Source: Triops longicaudatus
Lineage: Eukaryota; Arthropoda; Branchiopoda; Notostraca; Triopsidae
Direction of reading: 5' to 3'
Assembly (NCBI GenBank): GCA_022885665.1
Contig: JAGQDJ010000101.1
Coordinates: 124,001 to 188,000, forward strand
Length of the DNA stretch: 64,000 nucleotides
Under the pieces are notes generated by a model. That model was given only the letters and a program-made list of their open reading frames with translations. It had not been told where the DNA came from and did no database searches. Shown here piece by piece: positions 1 to 11,779 of the stretch; within the stretch, counting starts at the first letter, position 1; every line of letters starts with the position of its first letter. Made by a program: the position numbers and the translations under genes.

Positions 1-1700
1 ATTGAGACTTAGCAAGCGACAATAGCATTTGAAAGCTTTGGTACGGGAATATAATTCACAGTTAGGGGCTGTCACGCAATTTCTCAACTTAGTTTCATTA
101 TGTTGTTGAGTAGAGTAGTTTAAGGTAAGTACCAGGACAACTGAAAACTGCCTGAAAGTACCAGGACAGTTGCCCTGCGAATCCGCACGCCCGATGTTTC
201 CGACTTTTTATTGTCTGCAGACGCGCCAGACATTCTTTTTCTTCTGTTTCCTTTTGATATTACTTATCCTAATTCGCGTACCACTTTTATGGCATGGGAA
301 GGCATGCTATAAACGAATTATAAGAGAGAACTCAAACTTTTAGGCACACACCATATTAATTGTCACCCGCAATTACTTATTTATCTATCTCGTTTTATGG
401 ACTACCCGAAGAAGGTATTCGATGAACAGAAATTACTTTTTCTATTTACGGTTTAAGACTGAGTTGATACTATTGACATTATTCAGCTGACATGAAGTAA
501 CAAATGGGCTTATACTGTTGTTGTCGAAAAGCGGTTTGAGTCACCGTTTTTTTTCTGATGTTGGGATGCTCGATAGGTCCGTTTCAATTTTTTCCTACAA
601 TTTAAAAACGAATTTGTCTGTACGTAACGAATTTTACTAAATAACAACAGAAACATTTTGTTGCATCATATTAGCTCTATGGTTAGGTGCATTAAAATTT
701 CCTTATTCCCTTATCGTCTTAGTTTAATTTTTTAAAAACTGGACAAGGTCAGTTTTGGAGGTAATTATCAATAATTTTCAAGCGATTTTTTTTAGAAGAA
801 AGGAATTATGAAGAGAGCGGAAAAGGTGCTAGTCTGGTTGAGGGATATTAGAACTGCAAGGAGGATGCATTAAAACATCCAGGAAAATTCCAGCAGTTTC
901 TATAGGGAAGTCACACCCACGCGCCACGCCCGACGTCTTTTTCCTATGGCTCAGCCGGTGCAGGAGCCGCAAGCCTGCTCTTCTTACCTAATCATCGAAT
1001 TTCAGGTCTTCCACAAGACTTCCGTGTTTGACGAGGACTTCCCTGTATCTCCTGAACTGTCAAGTGCGAGTTTGAATCTTCCAAAGTCGTTAGTTTGTCT
1101 GTATCTACCCCTAACGTGCGAGCCGGTCGGTTGCCATTTTGAACGCAGAAATTTCAATCGTAAAACAGTGCGAAAAATTTTGAATCGCACCTATTTTTAC
1201 GGCTCTAGGACAGTAAACTTCGAAATATTTTTTCCGCCGTTTTTGAAGCGGCGTGTTACTTCCTAGAAATAATTAAACAAAATATGGCATTAATTTTCAA
1301 CGGTGTCGTCAATCTTTCGGCGCTGAATGAAAACTTTGCTTAAGGTCAAGAATCACCAAATTTAAAAAAAAGACGCGTCAGTTAGACTCCTTTTGCTTGT
1401 TTCTGAGCAAAAAAGCGCAAAAAATGCACTCAGAGAAACACACGGGGTGTTCGAATTCGAACGTGGTCGAAAGGTGAACAGACTTATCGAGCAACCCAAT
1501 GTTTCGGCATTTTCTCCTCTGTAAATTTAACACTTTATCTCTGTACATCAGCAACACATAGTATACTTTGTGATCAACATACCTTTTACCGGGAAAGCGC
1601 ATCTGAACTATAAACTATATGTATCTTACGTGTTACACAAATGAAAATTGCCAGACTTGCACGAATTTAGAATAATATAATTATCTCGTGTTTTTTTTTT
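1..1700. other. Non-coding stretch at the left edge
   Basis: No convincing exon is visible. A consensus donor (AAG/GTAAGT, intron starting at 125) lies near the left edge, but all three upstream frames contain a stop within about 20 bases, so any exon ending there would be untranslated. A 106-codon frame at 946-1266 is of chance length and has no recognisable domain. Confidence 0.4.
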
Positions 1701-1740
1701 TACAGATCGCAGTAAAACTGTAAAGTGTTCCTTTATATAG

Positions 1741-1961
1741 ATTTTGAAGCACAAATCCAGCCAAAGCTCACTGAGCTTAAAAATGCCCATCAGGAAGTTT
1801 TTTCGAGTGTGACAGCTAATGCAGGAGAGCAGCAACTCAGCGCCGAATGCATCTCCGTTCTTAAAGAGTTGACGACGCAAAGGGAATCTACTTCGCAACT
1901 TCTGGTACAACTGGCTCAACACTTGCAGGCTTTCTTGGCGGACGGTGCGTCGACACTCTAG
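1741..1961 (+). CDS. Possible C-terminal exon of an unidentified coiled-coil-like protein
   Basis: The frame is open from 1716 to a TAG at 1959-1961. It encodes a Glu/Gln/Leu/Ala-rich, helix-friendly stretch (for example QLLVQLAQHLQAF) with few Cys or Trp, which resembles the C-terminus of a coiled-coil protein. I do not recognise the family. A T-run ending in TACAG at 1705 would be the obvious acceptor, but every frame read from it stops before or within the first 35 bases. Entry would need a later AG, at 1725 or 1740. An AATAAA at 2085-2090 fits a 3' UTR. Upstream exons would lie outside the window. The alternative is a pseudogene fragment or a chance frame. Confidence 0.35.
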
Positions 1962-2084
1962 TTTTTACGATACTACGCCTTCATGGCCGTGAAGTTTTGT
2001 GTATGCCCAGTGAACCCTTTCAATAGCCCATCAGATAACACTCGTTTCCAGCTTAATGTGTATTCATCAATAAGTCAGATAGAA

Positions 2085-2090
2085 AATAAA
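2085..2090 (+). promoter_or_regulatory. Possible polyadenylation signal AATAAA
   Basis: The hexamer lies about 124 bases after the stop at 1959-1961, a reasonable 3' UTR length. Isolated AATAAA hexamers are common in AT-rich DNA, so support comes only from position. Confidence 0.25.
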
Positions 2091-2159
2091 CAAAAAGAAA
2101 CAAATCTTTTACTTGAATCTTCTTTTTTTTTAATCACGCAAATTTATACAGGAAACCCC

Positions 2160-2430
2160 CTGGTTGTTTGCTCACCTTAGAGGAAGTTTTCTTCTAACCC
2201 GCCTAGTTATTGTTCCTCGGAAACGAAGCTGGTCTGCCTCCCCTACGCACCTGATGATTTGCTCACCGCCATACATAAGGTCGAGCAAGATATCAGGCTG
2301 GAGGAAAGACATGCATAATCAATTGCGATACTCAAATCATCCCAGATGTACTAGTATGATGCAGGACTGACTCCGCCAACGCACCTGAAGCTTTGCTCAA
2401 CATCCAACATGACCCTGTTGAGCAAAGAAG
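2160..2430. repeat. Degenerate repeated module with two hairpins
   Basis: A motif close to CTGATGATTTGCTCACC occurs three times, at 2160-2176, 2251-2267 and 2385-2401. In the second and third copies the TTGCTC core is followed by its reverse complement. The third copy forms a perfect 11-bp stem, CTTTGCTCAAC at 2391-2401 with GTTGAGCAAAG at 2417-2427, around a 15-base loop. The second forms a 9-bp stem with a one-base bulge (2259-2267 with 2279-2288). The copies also share flanking sequence over about 60 bases. The function is unknown. Confidence 0.5.
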
Positions 2431-2439
2431 CCTCAGGCC

Positions 2440-4750
2440 CATCACAGATCAGTCGTTCCTCAAACTTCCCTGTCTCAACACCAAATTGGGCAACTCCGAA
2501 CACCAAAAATCACATTATATGCCATATCCTCTCCCCACAGTGCCGGTTTTCTCTCCCAAATATGCCGATCACTGAAACTATACTGGCGAGCTCTATCCAA
2601 CTCTAAGCAAAAAAAGCTGGGAGCTGCAGTATACTCCGCAAACGCCACCCACGCCCAAATGGATATCGGCCGTATATAGTCAAATGGCAATGACGAAGCG
2701 CTTGGCTGTGCTGGTTTCGAGTATCGGAGGCCACGGGTTCCAGCTGTAGTTTGCGTTACATGTTGCTTGTCTTCTCACCTATCCATAACACAATAATCAT
2801 TGCTTTAGCGATTTATGGTTGCAGCACCAAAGCGCAAAACTCGCACATAAAAATGCTCAAATTATTATCCTACTTACTCATGTCATCCGGTGTGCTACGT
2901 GCATGAATAGCTTCTTCCATTCTAGGAGAGACTCGCCCCTTTTCACAAGCATGATTCACCACACTAGTATACTAATAAAAAAAAGAGAAACTGTCCGTCC
3001 GAGTACTAAGAACAAACTATCTTAGAGCCAAAAGTTTTCACATTTCAAATTTACCAGTACGGTTAGGTGTCAGGTTCATTACTTTGAATACTTGGCCCCG
3101 ATCATTACTTCATTCGCTCTGCTTTAAAGTCTACGTACATATACACACAAGGCAAACAGGCACTTCAAATGACTTCAGGAGCTTCGGATGGGCCGAAGTT
3201 TGGTTCCGTTCCATTTCTGTCCTGTCGTAATCCATCGTCTTTCCTCATTTGCTCTTTGAATTATAACGTCAACGGAAATGAACCATCCACCCCCACCCTC
3301 CCTTTCCGTAAGTTGCCAAGTCCGACAAGTAGGCGCGTGTTCCTCCACCTCCTCCTTCACTTGCAAGGTTTCCTACAAAGGAACGAAAACGAGACAGGCA
3401 TTAGCATTCTAATCAATACAAAACAGGTCATCTTTTCTCTCTTCTCGCTCAACGGCACAACGTAACTTTAAGCGAACTTTAAAACCAGAATCAGACTGAA
3501 AAGCTATTAAACTGGTTGTAAGTTCAAGTTCCCCATCAAAACTGTGCGACTTCACCCATCCCTCCCTCGATTAATGTCGAAAAGGCTTGATATTTCTAGC
3601 GGAAATTAGTCTCGGCGCTTGGAGCTGGCGAGTGGGATACATGCTAACCCAAAGTAGGGAACGAGAGAGAAGGGGCTTTCGGTTACATGTTTGGGCATTC
3701 TCAAACGCTGTTCCCAGAAAGGTTAAGGGTCAGTTCGCTCTTCTTCCTTTTACATGAGTAGTCACGCCCGCAGGATTTCACGTGCGGATGGTCAGTACTG
3801 TTCAGTCAACATACCAAGAGCCCTGGCATATTTTTAGATGCTTTACAGCTCGTGTAAACGAAACATCGCGTCACAACACCGACTTCGTGGCCCTTTTTTC
3901 ACACGCCTTTTACACTGTATAACCTTTCTTTACTTTCAGGAATCTTGGCAACCCCGAAACTAATAGCTTTTACATTCTTTGCGAAACAATAAAACTCGTC
4001 ATACAATGCCGTCATTAAAAAACCCGTCACATGCTTTGATACTAATTCACCAATTTCAATAAAAATTGTCAATACTAAATAAAAAACAGATGATAGATAG
4101 AAAATGTGGCTTGCACCGAAACCAAAACTCCCGTTGAAATGTAGCACGCAGAGCAGTTAGCCGAGAATTACAACCCCTTTTCAACACTGACTTCTCTAGC
4201 GATATATCTCCGCGGGTGACATCAGAGGTGAAACTCAACTATGAAGCTGATGACGCAATGCTCGGCGGAGTTGATTACGTGGCCAGAGCACGGACGGCCT
4301 CCCCCATTCTAACACGGTTCATTGGCATAAAACCTCAATAAGGACATCCGCCTTTTTCCTACATATACTAAACCAATGCGATTTAAAATGATAGGCAATG
4401 TTGGTGTGCTAAGCTAACTTGGGGAAACTAGCGACGAACGAGATGCCTACGTCTCTATAACTAATTAAACGAAATGTTCAGAAAAAAGAAAAGAAAGAAT
4501 CCTGCAAGTATTACATTGTTTCTGAAATAGTTTTACTTGTGGGTTACCCACCTTTGACACGGTACTTGATCAAGAAGGAACTGCATGAACCCGCAATTCG
4601 CCATTAACGAAATGGAAGGGCGGGGCTGCCAAATTTCGACTAATGACGTCTTCTTTAGGCATGAAAGGAACCGTACAACGACACCACTTTCATAGGTTGC
4701 AATGACAAGCGTATTCAAGTAATCTTCTGAGTACACTTTTGGTGGGGCCA
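2440..4750. other. Non-coding stretch
   Basis: Only short frames below 100 codons are present, with no paired splice signals that I trust and no recognised domain. I saw no repeat with clear termini. Confidence 0.4.
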
Positions 4751-4752
4751 TT

Positions 4753-4833
4753 ATGAACCCAGCAACGGACTCAAATTTTGGCAAACAGAAAATCCCTGGA
4801 ACTTGCCTGTCGACTTCGGGCTCCGTTAAGGAC
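4753..4833 (+). CDS. Possible short first exon, unidentified
   Basis: An ATG opens 27 codons ending exactly at a consensus donor, GAC/GTAAGT (intron starting at 4834). The peptide begins MNPATDSNF and is hydrophilic. The frame is also open upstream to a TAA just before 4729, so it could instead be part of an internal exon. The opposite strand is open for 119 codons (4533-4892), so the stretch lacks stops on both strands and the strand is ambiguous. No family is recognised. The call rests on one donor and may be chance. Confidence 0.15.
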
Positions 4834-4899
4834 GTAAGTCTTGAACACTTCTTTTGTTCACAACCGGTTGTAGCCAAGTTGCGGATCAACACATCGATT

Positions 4900-7800
4900 C
4901 ACAGTCTTGCATGAACCTAACCCCCTTTTTGTGAATAAGAAAAAAGGACTAAAAAGAGGAAAGGAGCGTCATGTAAAACCCCCATGCTCGGCTTGATTGC
5001 ACCACCAAAGGAAATAATAGAAAAAATCAATAATCTGAGCGATGTGACGCTTCTTCGTACAAGTTCGCTGAACCAAAAGCCTGCATCGTGTTGTCACTGA
5101 ACCTTACAGGAAGTTTTTTTTTTACCACACATAGGGGTGGGTATCTGAACTTGCGAAATGACCCGGTTTATGATGGCGTTGCTGGGTAACAACCTGACAC
5201 AGGCGCCCAACGAATTTCTTGTAACTATTTTCATATTAAATCATTCCTCGCCGCCACGTGCGCTTTGTTTAGATAACTTATCTAAACAACTTGGACCTTA
5301 TTTTTAGCTTTCTTTCCCCTTATCCCTTACCGAACCCTTGACTATGTACTACCAAACGGCTAAAGGAGCATTCTATATATAAAAACGAACGACTACGGTA
5401 TTTTGCGATAACTAACCTATAGACTAGCTTATTGCTGCGTCATTTAACACTCTACCCCTCCCCCAACTGTACACGCAATGTACACACACAAAAGGCACCT
5501 GTGCACATATTGGTAAGAACATGCCAGTCCCATATGGTTGCGTTGGCAATACTTGGAAGTTTGCAGAACGGTTGCTGGAGAGGCCCTTTCGACAGGGAGA
5601 AAAAAAGACCATCCAAGCTCCAGAGCGTACACAACTTCACATTTCCGTCTTCTGTCCGGCTATGACTGCCAAACCCTGGAACAAACCACAGAAAAAGGTG
5701 GATATTAGTTCGGAATTCGGCCAATGTCGTTAGCGCGTAACAAATGATTTTTTTTCACGTTACCTTAGTTTGACGGAAGAGGGATAGGCGTGGTGCAGGA
5801 TGTGGGCGACAAGAGGAAGACGCACCTCTCCTTAACGCTTCTGTTCGTCTGTCTCGAATTATATCCTTCATAAGCCTCGACTTTGCCCGGGATCGGTGGG
5901 GACTCTACGGCACTTAGAAAGCTTCAGGAAGCTTTTTGAGAGCTTCATTGGATACTGTACAACTGCACCAAAGTACAGTCTTGGACTGGAGATTGTGGGG
6001 CTTGGCTAGTGTTGCCCTTTCCGTTCCCTCCTCTTGACGTTGGAAAAACAAGCGATCCGCGGACTCTATCTCTCTCTCATTCTCTCTTTCTCTTCTTTCG
6101 TACACCGAAACCCATGGGCGGATACGGGCAAAAATCTCCCACCGGCGATTTCGAGTCAAGTTTCAAGCTTTTGTCGTTTTCATAACGCTGATGACGTTAC
6201 CACACAAAATTACGTATGTAAAAGAAACGCAAATTTCCTTCTTTTCCTTTCCTCCCCAGAAGTCTCCGTAATGAGACAAAAGGGGACACCACCATATGTC
6301 CGAGTTTGCCGTCTATCAGGATGCCACCGATTACATCTGTTACTCGCCATTAAACAAGAGCCCGTTATCAACTTCCCTTCCCGTAGAGCGTAGGCTGCTT
6401 CGATGATAGTTTGCATGGAACGGCACTAAAATCCCTCTCACGGTTTTCTTCCACTCCTACGCGGAAAAAGGACAATGATAATAGTTATTAATTACTCTGG
6501 CGACCATTTCCCCTTACCTACACCACAATTTCATCAACTCTTCTTACTTTCTTTTATTTTTTAAAAGAGCATGCACCCTCTCACAACTTGTGTAATTTTT
6601 CTCAACATATCTCTTTTGCCCTTTTTCTCTTTGCTCGACTTGGCAAACAAATATGAGAAAAGTTGACAATCGAAAAACATAAGTAATGCTGGCTGTGAGA
6701 CATGCATGCCCATCCATTTTGCTTGACTGAGTTTCACCCAAAATAGTAAAAGAAGAGCCCTTTCAGGAACAGAGAAGCCTGCGATTTGGGGGAACGGGCT
6801 AAATGATTTTAAGGATTACCCGATACTGATCTTCAATTAATTACACACTTCAGTTACCTAGCACTTACAATCGGGCACACCGATATTAACAGAACTTGCA
6901 AGTACAACACGAAGCTAATTCTCTCAACCTTTATTTTTCAACACGTCTGTCAATTTTACGGGGACGGAGAGACTTCAAGCTCAATACGCACATGGCTGTC
7001 GCCGAGTCCTGGGGTTGTATAATACTTGCCACCCGTTGCGTTTGCCTCATCAACGGGAACAGTTTGTAACTCGCTCCACGTCTGTTTGAATAATTCCTCC
7101 AGCTAACGCCATAATTCCCTCCAACATTTCTTTTCACATTTTTATGGCTGGACGAGGAGAGATAGAACAGCGTACTAGTGGCGTATCATCTGTGTTGAGG
7201 AAAAAGGGGGGAGGGATCCTCTTTGCCCAATTTTAAGCTGAGTTGGACAGAACACGTACTGTATGGCCAAACAACTTTCGCCCAAGGCCCCCTTCTCGTT
7301 TTTAAGGCCATACAGTTCAGCAGGGACTCGGCATGTTCACCGCATCTTCCCTTCCTTACCCGTTTCGCTAAACATAAAATACTGTGTATACGCGACGAAG
7401 CAAGGAGCTAAGGCAATGTTCCCTAAATCTGGGTGAATTACCCAAAACGGCGTAAAAGTAGTTTTCTCTGGGTATGGACACTTTGAAGTTTAAAAACCCA
7501 AGGAATACAAGGCACTTAAATGCCGCAGTGGGCTCCAGGGCAAGCCGTATTCTATCTCCACTCTAGTTCCGTGGTGGAAGATAATTCGCATAACCCACTG
7601 CCAGTCCCGCAAAAGCGACCTTTCATTCCCATGTAACTGTCGTGCATATAAGACGCCTAGATTCTCCCGAAGTTCAGTACTCGTCGAATACCTGTTTCGG
7701 CCTCTGTGTCGCATAAGGCTTGCGCTGTCCTATACTTTACGTATAAACAATGCTCTGTCACTGGAAATTATGTTAGTATGCTGCCTAATAGTACCCTACT

Positions 7801-8510
7801 TGAACGTACCAAACCGAATGCTTCCCGTAATCAATACAAAATCAATTTTCTTCCTGCAAGTCAATTCTCTTTGAGTTTTTATCCTTACTGTAATCTTTCT
7901 TTCTCCCCCTCCAAGTTCGTGCTCAGGGATATAGGCCAGAACCTATTTCTTTTCCTCCCACATACAAATAAGCTCATCCCATGCAAGACTTTTCCAGAAG
8001 CAGCAACAGAAGCACAGCAAAAGCCCCCCTTCAGTGTTTCGAGGCAAATTGCCAGATGCCAACCACCCTCCTCCTTTTCATGTGGGCCACAGCCAATTTG
8101 CCTGATAGGAAAATCTTAATTGAAAGAGATTCTTGGGATATCTACTCCACGAAATATTAACCCACTCTAACACGACGAACGATGATGGGTTTATACTAAC
8201 ATAGATTCTCCCTACCACCGACTCACGAAATATAATGAATGAAATTATTCGAGTATAAGCACCGAGAAAAACAAATCTCTCAATGCCATTTTGCTCACCA
8301 GAATAAAAAAAATCCATTTCTGTCCCGTGCCAAGCTTATAATCGGAACGAAGCTTTAAGTTATTTAGGGAAGTTTAAATCATTAGCCAGAACAGCACGTG
8401 TGAGGTTAAGCGATTAAAGGACAGACCTCTAACAAAAAGGACGTAAAAACTTTTTAGGGGAGGAGCAACAAAAGTCTTCCGTTTTTTCTACCCTTTTTCC
8501 GTTTGTATTC
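4900..8510. other. Non-coding stretch with a small hairpin and a TC-rich tract
   Basis: No supported exon. A 25-bp near-palindrome lies at 5265-5289 (listed separately). A pyrimidine-rich TC tract at about 6067-6098 and a strong polypyrimidine/CAG at about 6240-6259 are visible, but the frames after that acceptor-like site end without a donor. Confidence 0.4.
5265..5289. repeat. 12-bp perfect inverted repeat around one base
   Basis: TTGTTTAGATAA is followed by C and then TTATCTAAACAA, an almost perfect 25-bp palindrome. It could extrude as a cruciform or bind a dimeric protein. No neighbouring gene gives it a role. Confidence 0.6.
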
Positions 8511-8516
8511 TACCAG

Positions 8517-8711
8517 GAAATTAAGAACAGTAAAGAATGGGTGCGGGCTCCCAACTTGATATACGAGGCTTCCTCTTACAAATATATCACCCCAACCTTT
8601 GCGGTTAGCTTGGCTCCCATTTTTTTCTGCTCTAATCTCGCAAACGACAGCGTGAAAAATTGCAGCCTTGCTGCGGCTGTAATTGTTTTCTTATACAATT
8701 CATGGATCTAA
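8517..8711 (+). CDS. Possible terminal exon, unidentified
   Basis: A good acceptor (T-rich tract, then CCAG at 8513-8516) opens a 64-codon frame that runs to TAA at 8709-8711. The first half is mixed polar and the last 20 residues are hydrophobic (AAAVIVFLY), so it could end in a membrane segment. There is no start codon near the beginning and no recognised domain. Open stretches of this length after an AG are expected by chance in a window this size. Confidence 0.2.
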   Translation, partial: EIKNSKEWVRAPNLIYEASSYKYITPTFAVSLAPIFFCSNLANDSVKNCSLAAAVIVFLYNSWI

Positions 8712-8719
8712 CTTCAATT

Positions 8720-9988
8720 TCGCTACCACCAACATTAGTCGATAAAAAATCGTACGGGAGAGAACGAGTGAGAAAAAGTTGGTGGGAGTGATCTTGGTAA
8801 CAATCAAAGAGGTCTGAAGGGCGATTGGACTTATTGTTCTACTTGCAAGTTTTCCCGCAGCAAGATATTTGTCAAGTGGTTGGGCGAGATTTCTTACATT
8901 GAGCAAGACGCCCTACTTTACGATAGCATCAACCCTTTTGGTTCGGTTTGGGTTTTTGCTGGGCTAGCATTGGGGAAGGTTGCCACTAACGACGGCCATA
9001 CTACTAGGGGCATGGCATGGCACAGCACGGCACACGGGCGAAAACGTGACTGGAGCATTGCTTGAGCTCCTCCAAAACTCCGGTCGACAGCCCAAAAGCT
9101 AACGAACTACGCGACTTTAACGAAAATTTAACGAACAAAAACCCTCAAAGACCTCACGCTTAAGGGGGTTCATATCAAAACTACTGGAACACAACCGTCA
9201 CCTTTTGTTATTTTTAATTCGTCGCGTACCCCATAAACGTTAACTACAATAAACTATTTCTCTTAACGACTTGCCGTGTCCTTGTGCACAACAACGTACG
9301 AAAGTGCAAAAACTCCCTCCGTTTGACAACATCACACACGAAACTGTAACAACAACTGGCCTCCTTTTTGCTTTTATTTACAATTCTGCGTGTAACAGTC
9401 TAAGCCCCAGGTTCAGTGCACATAGCACTCGGAAACTACGCATTGTTACCCATTCTATTGGCACATAATTCTCTCGCGTTAGATAGCTTTACAAAGTTAT
9501 ACTTGCGTTCTCCCTTCTGAAAGTAAGGGAGAAAGAGAAAAACGTTCCTAGTGATGTGCCAACGCTCCCCAAACTAACTAGCAACAACGAAATCAATTTT
9601 TCCAGAGTTAATAGCCCATTTTTATTGTTCTTTCCTCTTCGAGGTTCCCGTTTGCTCAAGCAACAAAAAACTCGTACTACAACTTAAGAAAAATCGTAGT
9701 GAGGGAATAAAAGATAATTAGTCGAAAGCTCTTATGCATTGCGAGTGAATGTGTGCCATGCATGCTGAATGCGTGTTCTGTCAATATCCACCTTAACGTA
9801 CTACCCAAGGCAATTAGGTCTAAGACTTGAGCCGTTGTAAACTACGAGAATTCTATGCACGCTACAACATAAGCCTCGTAAACCTATTCCATTACTTTAA
9901 GAACCCTAACGTTACGTGTATGTTTTTTTCGACGATAAAAAAATACAGTAAAAAAATGAGCTTTCGTCTTCCTCTTGCCCCCCCCCCC

Positions 9989-10024
<36 letters not shown>

Positions 10025-10690
10025 GTTGAGAGAATGAGCCACTAAACATGTACTTTTTTATAGATTCAACCATGCACTCACTCTTGGGTTTTATTAACTT
10101 CGTAGACCACTAGCTCGCATCACGAGTCGCTCCATAATCGGAGCCAATGCAGTTTCTGTTTTGCAAAGTGACTTTGTGAGAGAGCTAAGGAGGGTGGGGG
10201 GATGGAAAGTTGGAGTAAAATGCTCTTCCTTTTCTTTCTCCTTCTCACATATTTTCTCTCCCCTGTTCTCGGCAGTCTTCATCGTCTTGTACCTTTAATT
10301 AAGGAACAGCCACTTTCATTAAGCTATGATTAAAAGGGTGAGCTCCGTTCTGGGCGAAGACAGCACACTAGAAAAAAAGGGGAAAACGAGCGGTACAGAA
10401 GCCTTGAATAATGTTCTAGGTTGCCTAGTGACATGCATTCGTTCCTTTGTTCTCGTCTTCTTTAAACAATACTAAGCCTCATATTGCTCCTATTTGAGTA
10501 GGCTTTTCTTACCTGAATGACGATAGCGACTTTTACTCAACCGTACTTCTATTGTTCTCAAACCTAAATGCTAACAAACGGCAGGGAGGAGAAACAAAAA
10601 TATATTTCGCCCACAGTAATATCACCTTGCGGGAAAAGATCTAGGACAACTCGCCACACGCACAAGCCGAGTCCCAGAATTTTGTTGCGC
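8720..10690. other. Non-coding stretch with a long C/A homopolymer tract
   Basis: Nothing gene-like is visible. The outstanding feature is the poly-C/poly-A tract at 9978-10021. Confidence 0.4.
9978..10021. repeat. Homopolymer tract C(12)A(32)
   Basis: Twelve C are followed directly by 32 A. It could be the remnant A-tail of a retroposed element or a slippage tract. No SINE or LINE body is recognisable upstream, and the exact length is sensitive to sequencing error. Confidence 0.85.
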
Positions 10691-10705
10691 GCTTTTCTGT
10701 GACAG

Positions 10706-10788
10706 AACCGGACATTCAGCGACAAAAGGAGCGCGGTATGTCAAGTCATGTGACAAGTTTGCACATTCGTAAAAGCAAGCATTTGCGT
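10706..10788 (+). CDS. Possible internal exon (83 bp), unidentified
   Basis: The acceptor is TTTTCTGTGACAG and the donor is CGT/GTAAGT. Between them one frame gives two bases plus 27 open codons, a basic and polar peptide (for example QRQKERG). No domain is recognised. Both splice signals are good, but no partner exon was found nearby, so this may be coincidence. Confidence 0.2.
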
Positions 10789-11362
10789 GTAAGTGACAAG
10801 CTCTTAGAAGCACAAAGCCCCTTCGTTAGGTTCGTACACCGATTCACAACGCCACGTCAAACTGCATCATCTTTTGTACCAAGGGTGCGCTAAAAAACTT
10901 AAACAATTAAAACCACCTATATTAAGGACATATGGCAGTTTGTTTCTAATTAGCTATCAAGTAACCCAATCGGCGTAGGTACAAATTTATTTCTACTGAG
11001 GATCTTTTTAGTATTTGTTTAGAATTCATCGTAATTATTTCTTTAACGAATTACCTGTTTTGAAGCCTTTATTTGTTAGACGTTTACATTCTCAGACATA
11101 AAGCACTTTATTTTCAATTATTATTTATATTTATTTTAACTACTGAAGGCCTTAAAATTGCAGCACGTTAGACTTCCGCGTAGCATGAGCTCAAAAAGAA
11201 GCTTCTCTTCCCCCAGGTGCTTACAGAGTCGGCGGCAAGCGCAATTCAGCACATGAAGTTATGAGCGCATCGTAATAAGAAAGGGTTGAACTAGCGCTGC
11301 ATATTTTTACAGTACTATAGTTCGAGTACAGTATCCGCTCCCTCCTCGTTTACCGTCCATGA

Positions 11363-11770
11363 GAAGAAAAATCGATAAGAAGCTGGTGTGAAAAGCAAGC
11401 TTTTCAAGAGGTGAGAAAATATTTCCCTACCGACACCTTAAGCCCGTTGTGGTGGCAACAACAAACCCGAAGACCTCACCCGAACTACTCCCTTATGCCA
11501 TTAGAAAACATCTCGCGTATACATAATAGAATAAGGCAAAGTGAAGAACTCCACTGTGAGTTTGCATACAGTATGTGGAAGAGCCACGTAAGCCAAAAAT
11601 GTCGCGATTACAATTTCTGGCTGAGGCAGGTGGCGGAAAGAAATGAACAATATGGCGACAGTTACGGTACCAGCAGCCTAGAATTATCTATGAACACACT
11701 TCAATTTATTTTTCATGCATTTATTAGTCATAGATTACGCGTCGGGAACACTTGGAATTATCGCTTTTAG
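11363..11770 (+). CDS. Open frame of 135 codons, unidentified
   Basis: The frame is open from just after a TGA at 11360-11362 to a stop at 11768-11770. It has no early ATG and could be entered by splicing at the AG at 11362-11363, after a pyrimidine-rich stretch. A donor-like GAG/GTGAGA lies at 11410, so a short 47-bp exon is an alternative reading. The peptide is rich in polar and aromatic residues (several Trp, Tyr and His) and contains no repeat or recognised motif. The length is near the chance maximum for this base composition. Confidence 0.22.
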   Translation, partial: EEKSIRSWCEKQAFQEVRKYFPTDTLSPLWWQQQTRRPHPNYSLMPLENISRIHNRIRQSEELHCEFAYSMWKSHVSQKCRDYNFWLRQVAERNEQYGDSYGTSSLELSMNTLQFIFHAFISHRLRVGNTWNYRF

Positions 11771-11779
11771 CGTAGGTGA

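Noticed and set aside
667..690. Possible tRNA A-box-like sequence
   Set aside because: No B-box (GGTTCGANTCC) lies at the right distance and no cloverleaf can be drawn. No other tRNA candidate was found in the window.
6240..6393. Strong polypyrimidine tract and CAG followed by open frames
   Set aside because: No donor ends the stretch, and the frames show no coding character beyond chance length.
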